A stretch of DNA of 64,000 nucleotides from Neospora caninum Liverpool. Lineage: Eukaryota; Apicomplexa; Conoidasida; Eucoccidiorida; Sarcocystidae. The number at the start of each line of letters is the position of its first letter. The stretch's first letter is position 1. Below the pieces are notes generated by a model. That model saw only the letters and a list, made by a program, of their open reading frames with translations, did not search any database and was not told where the DNA came from. Below, piece after piece: positions 58,295-64,000 of the stretch. Location: assembly GCF_000208865.1 (NCBI RefSeq), contig NC_018396.1, forward strand, positions 4,149,101-4,213,100, read 5' to 3'. The position numbers were made by a program, and so were the translations under genes.

Positions 58295-59050
58295 CTATTT
58301 GTTTTTCCGTTGCAGTTCTTCCAGCGACTCAAGCGTCGTCACGGTACTGCCGAGCAGGACTTTGGCGTTGGCGACCACTTTAGTGACATCTTGTTTTCTG
58401 AAGAGGCCCAAAACCTTATCCATAGCTCCTGGCACTTCCCTGAGGTAAAATGAGGCTATGGCAAAGGTGATGGCTAGAACAGGCGAGTACAGCGCCAAGA
58501 CTACAGGGAAGTGCTCCACCACGAATTTCCCCCACGGCATCGTAGCGAAAAAATGCTGGATAATGTTTTTTGATGGAGTAGACTCGCCCACAGCGCGAGA
58601 ATGCACTCCTCCCGCTTGTGTCTGTAGGTTCTGAGCAGCCTCTCGATCTTTCTTCTCCGTTGCTACTGCACTGCTCGCAGGCGTTTTTCCATCGGCCGAT
58701 TTCAAGTGGAGTGGCGGGGCCGTAGCTCGCTGAACAACCTGCCTCACGCCATGGAATGCCAGCAGGGAAACAAGCACAAGTCCAGCGGCGACAATCAGTG
58801 GATCTACCTTGGCGCCTCGGGCAATTTTCCGTGTCCTGTATGAACGAAAACTTCCTTCTCCCTGCTCCACTGCGCGCCTTCTGGAGGCCCGGCGTACTCT
58901 CGGCACCCTCGAGTGGTTTGGGTACGCCAGCGAAGGTGAACCCTCTTCTGCTTTTCGCTCTTCATTCTCATTTTCATATGTCCCTAATGTCACAGCGGTC
59001 TCTCCCGCGGGGGTCTCCGCAAAAGGCGCGTACGAGTAAGAGTAATCCAT
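58295..59050 (-). CDS. Small protein with two membrane segments, function unknown
   Basis: Single-exon, 251-residue protein beginning MDYSYSYAPFAETPAG in a good context (CACGATGG). The N-terminal 82 residues are hydrophilic and turn strongly basic (RVPRVRRASRRRA, then SYRTRKIARGAK). Transmembrane segment 1 spans about 84-100 (PLIVAAGLVLVSLLAFHGV) and segment 2 about 181-203 (FPVVLALYSPVLAITFAIAS). The loop between is polar, and the C-terminal tail (about 204-251) looks helical (VPGAMDKVLGLFRKQDVTK). It has no cleavable signal peptide at the chosen start. The frame is open 58 codons further upstream to a hydrophobic ATG-led stretch that could imitate a signal peptide. That stretch includes a poly-Pro run encoded by a G/C homopolymer and looks like 5' UTR. 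I do not recognise a family. Confidence 0.75.
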   Translation of the reverse strand: MDYSYSYAPFAETPAGETAVTLGTYENENEERKAEEGSPSLAYPNHSRVPRVRRASRRRAVEQGEGSFRSYRTRKIARGAKVDPLIVAAGLVLVSLLAFHGVRQVVQRATAPPLHLKSADGKTPASSAVATEKKDREAAQNLQTQAGGVHSRAVGESTPSKNIIQHFFATMPWGKFVVEHFPVVLALYSPVLAITFAIASFYLREVPGAMDKVLGLFRKQDVTKVVANAKVLLGSTVTTLESLEELQRKNK

Positions 59051-61450
59051 CGTGCAGGAGCAGACGCTGAGGGGGAGGGGGGGGGGATCTGACAGGGAAC
59101 AGATGAAACAGTGGCGGGGGAAACTGAAGACTTGGGAAAATAAAGCGCAGCTGTCAGCACAAACGACGTAGATAAGAAGCAAACCAACATGTGGCAACAG
59201 AGTTCCTAAAACGACAGAAAGCACGCGCTACAAGGGGCGCAAAGTAATGGAGTGCACGGCGCCCGCGGGCACTCGACAGGAACAACGCGAGGAGCGAACG
59301 ACGGTTGGATTATCTCTCCTCCACTGCTTTTTCGACGTCCTAAAATTGCACAGCTTACTGAAACGGACACGGTATATGAAGGCACTGGCTGCATGGTTTT
59401 CGAACAGGACGACCTGTCCTCGGCAGCGGCGTGATCATACGTAGCACACAACCGCACTCGATCCGCGCCCTGGTAAAACCCGAACGGCTGCTTTAAAGGG
59501 CTATGTGATCGCAGCGCGAAGAGCCGTTCCGGAGGAACAGCAAGCGAGCCACCTACGTCGGTCCAACACGCACGATGAGATATGTGGTTATCCTTCTCTT
59601 TAGCGATTGAAACGTATGGCGAGCGTTTTGAATGGGGAATTTGGGCACGGATTTCTCGGCCTCCCGCCCTTGTCTTGGAGGCACTTTGGCCGCTGCCTCC
59701 AACAAGCACACGTTACGCGATTGCAATCCCACGGACAGCAACACTGTGACTTCAAAAAGATGCGCCCAATTCTAGAAAAAAGTTGCATGCTACCGGACCT
59801 GCGCGTAGCTGGGGGGATTCCGAAACCGCGAATTTCGAGGTAGCTTTAGGGCCGTTGCCTCGCCAGGAATCTCCCTGCGAATCAGAGGACACTGCTGTGG
59901 TTCAGACTCGCGCCCATCTGCTTTCTACATGAATGCTACCGGTCTAAGCAAGATGCGCCATGAAACGCACGTCGTTGGACTTACGGGACTGCGTTAGCAG
60001 AATAGACCGCGGTTCATTCAGCGGCAAACACAGTCCATTTCTCCGGATCTGGGAGAACACAGACAGCCAGAATGTCGCACAGGCCCTCCCAAGCAGTGCT
60101 TCAGTTGTCGCGCACGTCCCGAGCCGAAAAATGGACTTAAAGTTTAACTGTTAAAAAAAGTTAATACGGCCACCTGAGTATGAAGCACAACGGTGGGTGT
60201 GCAGAAGAGGTCCCGCCTCCCAGAATTATTCCAATAGAGGCTCCATCGCTTTCTCCCGTCTCCAGCTTGGTGCTTTCGACAAGAGAAGTTCGGGATCTCA
60301 ACTCACCCGCCCCCCCCCCCCTAAAGGTCGACAGTGCCACGAGAGTTGGAGAGAGGTGCCCCAGACAGCAGTAACTCGACAGGTCACGAGGACGCAGTTT
60401 GCCGAGCCGTTTCCTGTTGATCTCCTCACAGCTACAAAAACGTTTACAGACCAGTGTTTTTCTAGAGGTTGCCAGTTAAACTGCGGTTTTACATGAATGT
60501 TTGGTGAAAACTGGACTTTGGACACAAGGGTACGGGTACCTCCCTTAGCCTTTAGGGATGATGGGCAGTCTGGTCTCTCTGGAAGCGCATGGAGAGCGTG
60601 TGTGCATACACCAGAACAGTTATAGTCCTTGTGCGCTCTCTACGTGGAAGAGAGAAGTGCGCGGAGCAAGATGAGAATTCAACTCTGCAGTCGCCCTATC
60701 TTCCTAAAAAGAGAGAAAACGCGTTGTGCTGTGGACAAACGTGGGGAAACTCCTCGGCACCCTGAATTCTCAAGAACAGGCGAGTAAAAGGACAAGACGC
60801 CTTCGAGGCGAGTCGCAAACGGAAAAACGCGAGCCTGGAAAAAACCAGAGGAAAACCCCCTTCCTTCTCTTTCCACAGTAGTCCGTTGTCAATTTTCATT
60901 GTTCCCCGTTCTATCTCCGTCTTGTTCTTGGGTTATGCGCTCTCGTCGGGGACACTGGCAACCACTGTTCACTTTCCAGTTCGTATCCTCTCTCCTCCCT
61001 CCGACACATCCCGTTTCTTCCCCGTTGGTTCTTCCCCCCGTTTCGAATTCCTCGAAATCATCGCCTCCTCTTCGGCGCGATCAGCTCCTCCACTCCCCTT
61101 TCACGACTGCTCGGGGTCGTTTCCCTTCTTGTTACATTTCCCCCGTTACCAATCTCCCGCGTCTCTTGCGCGTTCTCACTATCCCTTCATTGCATGCGCG
61201 TCTCCGCATCGTTGTCTCCCCCGCTGGGGCCTGTGCGCCTGTCTCCCTGTGATTTTTTCCCCACCGACGACTCTTTTTTCTCCAGCCTTTTAGCGCTGCT
61301 TCCGTGGTGGCTTCTTGTCAACTGCCTTGTCCTTCCCCATGTCTCTCTCGCTTCTCTCGACGGCCAGTTTGTCGACGCCGCGTTTCCGTCTCTCCTTTCC
61401 CTTCTCTCATCGGCTTTCCTTCGCACAAGATTTTCCTCTCGGATGCTTCT
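59051..61450. other. Intergenic region between two minus-strand genes
   Basis: Holds the 5' flank of the 251-residue gene and the 3' flank of the right-edge gene. Homopolymer-rich spots are a G run at about 59,070-59,086 and a run of ten or more C near 60,310-60,321. The 60,900-61,450 part is pyrimidine-rich on the plus strand. No gene is supported. Confidence 0.5.
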
Positions 61451-64000
61451 TCACGCCTCAACGTCGGAGAAGGAAATGTCGCTCCCGCCGGCCACGCCCT
61501 GCAACACCGAGACAGAAACAAAACGGTGTCAGCAGCCAAGAATGCCGCACCACAACACGAGACACGCACTCCTTGGAAGCTTGCGGCCCGCACGGGACCG
61601 TCTTCTAGAGGAAGGGGGAAACAGCGACAGACTCCCGACCCGAAACAGACAGGCAGTAAACCGCAGAGACACTGTCACACGTGCGGCAGAGTTTGGAAGA
61701 GTGCCCTGGCATCCTCCCTTCGCAAACGACTCACAGCGAAACTGAAACATGTGTGCATCCACGAGTCTTCAGCTCCGGCGGCGAACTCGTATATAGACAC
61801 AACGAAAAGGACGACCGGGAAAAAATGCTTCGCAGACTTCCAGAAGAGACGCGAGACACGCAAGTACTCACACCACACCGCCAGCTCCAGCACACCGTTA
61901 ACCCAAGAGAACGCACGCGGACGTCGAAGAGAAACGAAACGCCGAGAAGCGCGGGGAAGAGACACACACATGAACTCACCTTGTTGAGGTCACTGGGGTC
62001 CGCGACATCAACAAATTCGTCCTGCAAGAACTGAGCGCCTGGCTCGGGCTCGCCGTGCTGGAACTCCGCCGGCTCGCCTCTCTGTTCGCGATAGAAGTCT
62101 CCGACTCCACCTAGACGAGATTGCGTGAACTGGTTGGCGTTCACCAACTCGGCGTTGGCGTCCTCTGCACTTTGCTGCGCTCCATACCCGCCATATCCTC
62201 CTGATTCACCTCGAATTCCGGGCGAAACGACCGGTGGTACGCCCCAAGACGTGTGCGGTGACTGGTCCTCGCTGTGCCCGCGTTCTTGACTTCTTTCCAC
62301 GGGGTAAGATCCCGAATTCTCTACCTCGCCGCCTTCCATACAGTCGCCCCTCTTCTCTGTTTCCCCGTACCTTTCTCTCTCTTCTCTGCTGTCGAGGCCA
62401 AGATTCGACACAGCGCCACTTCCTTGCGTCGCGTCATACGCACCAGGTGTATAGACACCCGACGAGTTCGCTCCAGCTTGACCGTCAAGACTCGATGTGC
62501 CAGTGTACGCACTTCGCTCCGTTACAGTGCTACGAATGTCTGAATAGCCGACGCTTGCCGACCGCGGGATACTCCCACAGGGGTCGAGGTTCAAGTTGTT
62601 AGACGCGTGGTTGGTTTCCTTCGGCTCCACCGCCGCGAACTTCGCGGGTTCTTCTGCAAAGCGAAGTGCAAGCGAGGCAGAGAGCCCGCCGTCGCCCCCT
62701 CCCACTCCCGAAGGCTGATATAAATGAGACTGAGACTGAGCGCCATACGCAGGCTCATCCGAAAGATGCGGAGACGTAAGAGAAGCGGCGGGGGACGCAG
62801 CAGCATTCACGCTGTGGGGCACCTTGTACATGTCTGCTGGAGCGCCAGAGAGAGTAGCTGGAAAAGACCAAAAAAGGAAACAGACATGCACACACAGACA
62901 GGGACGCACGTCCACGCAGGTGAAGCGGAGGCTACAGCTTAAACAGGAGATAAACGACGCACAGAAAAAGACGAGAGAGCGCCTGTCCGAGGCACCCACG
63001 GGGGCTGGAGCGAGAAAAACGGTTTTAAAAGCGTAAAAAGAGAAGGGCACCGAGTTCTGGATCAGACCCCGAGGGGCGAGGAACACGAGGAAATGAACAA
63101 CAGGGAGACAGCGCAAGACGGCCGCACTGATTGCCGCATTTGGACAGCTCCAGTCGATACAGGCGCCACGCGGCTGAGGCAAGAAGAAACCAGAGTTGCG
63201 GCAGTGACCCTGGAACAGGACTCAAAAACGAAAAACGTACCATCGAAACCCGGCGCGCGCGCTTCCACAGGCACTGTACCATTCATGGGCTGCTCGTTTC
63301 CTGAAAAGCCATGACAGACATGTCAGAAATGCTGCTCTCTCGGCTTCTCAGCTGTCTCTTTTCGCCTCGGCTCTCCGGAGACATGTCACAGCCAAACCCC
63401 TACGCCGTGCACCAGGCGTTCTCTCGCCTTCGTTTGCAAACTTGCTGGTCTGTCCGCCACTGTTCTCTCCTCTCCCTCCGTTCATCCAGAAACACGGCCT
63501 CAACACACATGACTCAAACTCTCTGCGCGGGTTGATCCCCTAGCCAACCTGCGTGTGTATATAAATACCCCTCTACACAAACATGTGTAAATATATAAGT
63601 GCATGTAAGTAGACGTGTGGTAAAGCAACTGAAGCCGTCCCACAGAAGTAGAGCGATAGAGGAAATTCCGGCAAGGCCTGTGTTGTGTGAGTTCGTTTGC
63701 CTTCCAGAATCTCTTTTCTGGTACAAAAACCACTCAGACTCAGACTCATTTGCACTTTCTCTTCGTCAGCTGGCCTGGCATCCCCCCCTGCGCCCCTGTC
63801 TTCTCTGACGCAGCAGCGGATCACAGCGGGGCCCTCCGAACTATTCTTTTTGCCTTTCCAGTTGCATGCAAAGCATGCGCGCGTTGCACGCGGCCGAGCC
63901 ACTCAGCTTACCTGGCGGCACGGGACCACCCGCGGACCCAGCGTCGAGGAGGTCAGGCACTTCCTTCGGCTCGCCTCGCTGGTCGGTTGCTCCTTCGAGA
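61451..64000 (-). CDS. Gly/Ser-rich hypothetical protein, 3' part, continues beyond the right edge
   Basis: Four exons can be placed: 64000(partial)-63912, 63300-63241, 62857-61980 and 61498-61451. Every junction has GT/AG sites and closes in frame; 357 residues are visible, and the N-terminus lies outside the window. Exon 1 as seen contains KEVPDLLDAG; exon 3 encodes a long Gly/Ser/Tyr/Gln-rich sequence (GGYGGYGAQQ, repeated SxGxY elements) and ends in an acidic region (FLQDEFVDVADPSDLNK). The last exon is only 16 codons, giving the C-terminus GVAGGSDISFSDVEA. There is no membrane segment in the visible part. DLLD- and DEF-like short motifs occur in trafficking adaptors, but with no folded domain in view this is only a guess. 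I do not recognise the family. Confidence 0.7.

Noticed and set aside
59051..59224. Hydrophobic 58-codon extension of the 251-residue membrane protein that imitates a signal peptide
   Set aside because: Runs through a G/C homopolymer and UTR-like sequence; the MDYSYSY start has a better context. Not fully excluded.
1..64000. tRNA, rRNA or other structured RNA genes
   Set aside because: Reading by eye showed no cloverleaf with A and B boxes and no rRNA-like segments; a tRNAscan or Infernal run would be needed to be certain.

Overview
The window looks like nuclear DNA of a coccidian apicomplexan, most likely Toxoplasma gondii or a very close relative such as Hammondia or Neospora. Three things point there: a tandem cluster of SAG1-related (SRS) GPI-anchored surface-antigen genes; intron-rich genes with low-complexity Ser, Glu and Arg tracts between TGCATGC-rich, pyrimidine-rich flanks; and many TA and TATC microsatellites in introns and gaps. 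I see no bacterial operons, ribosome-binding sites, CRISPR arrays, insertion sequences, rRNA or tRNA genes. Species and chromosome are inference; no database was consulted.

Layout. (1) 1-11.5 kb: head-to-tail SRS array on the minus strand with a 2.69-2.70 kb unit. Four copies are intact and a fifth, cut by the left edge, carries a frameshift. The second domain and 3' flank are almost identical between copies, while the first domain varies in blocks, which fits gene conversion. (2) 13.3-14.5 kb: a single-exon secreted protein resembling a dense-granule effector, plus strand. (3) 18.5-31.7 kb: an 18-exon gene for a very large Tousled-like kinase, plus strand. (4) 34.6-37.3 kb: a two-exon, 771-residue membrane protein of unknown function, minus strand. 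(5) 40.9-45.7 kb: a three-exon, 1303-residue protein of unknown function, plus strand. (6) 49.7-54.0 kb: a multi-exon uridine-phosphorylase-like gene with a 458-residue Ser-rich extension, minus strand. (7) 58.3-59.1 kb: a 251-residue protein with two membrane segments, minus strand. (8) 61.5 kb to the right edge: the 3' part of a low-complexity, Gly/Ser-rich gene, minus strand.

The genes do not form a pathway. The SRS proteins would act at the parasite surface, the 13.3 kb protein in the secretory or vacuolar space, the kinase in the nucleus (chromatin and replication by analogy with TLKs), and the phosphorylase in pyrimidine salvage. I placed exon boundaries by hand from GT/AG sites, reading phase and protein similarity. 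For the kinase all 18 exons close in frame; for the phosphorylase one junction (exon 5 to exon 6) does not, and this is reported as a finding.
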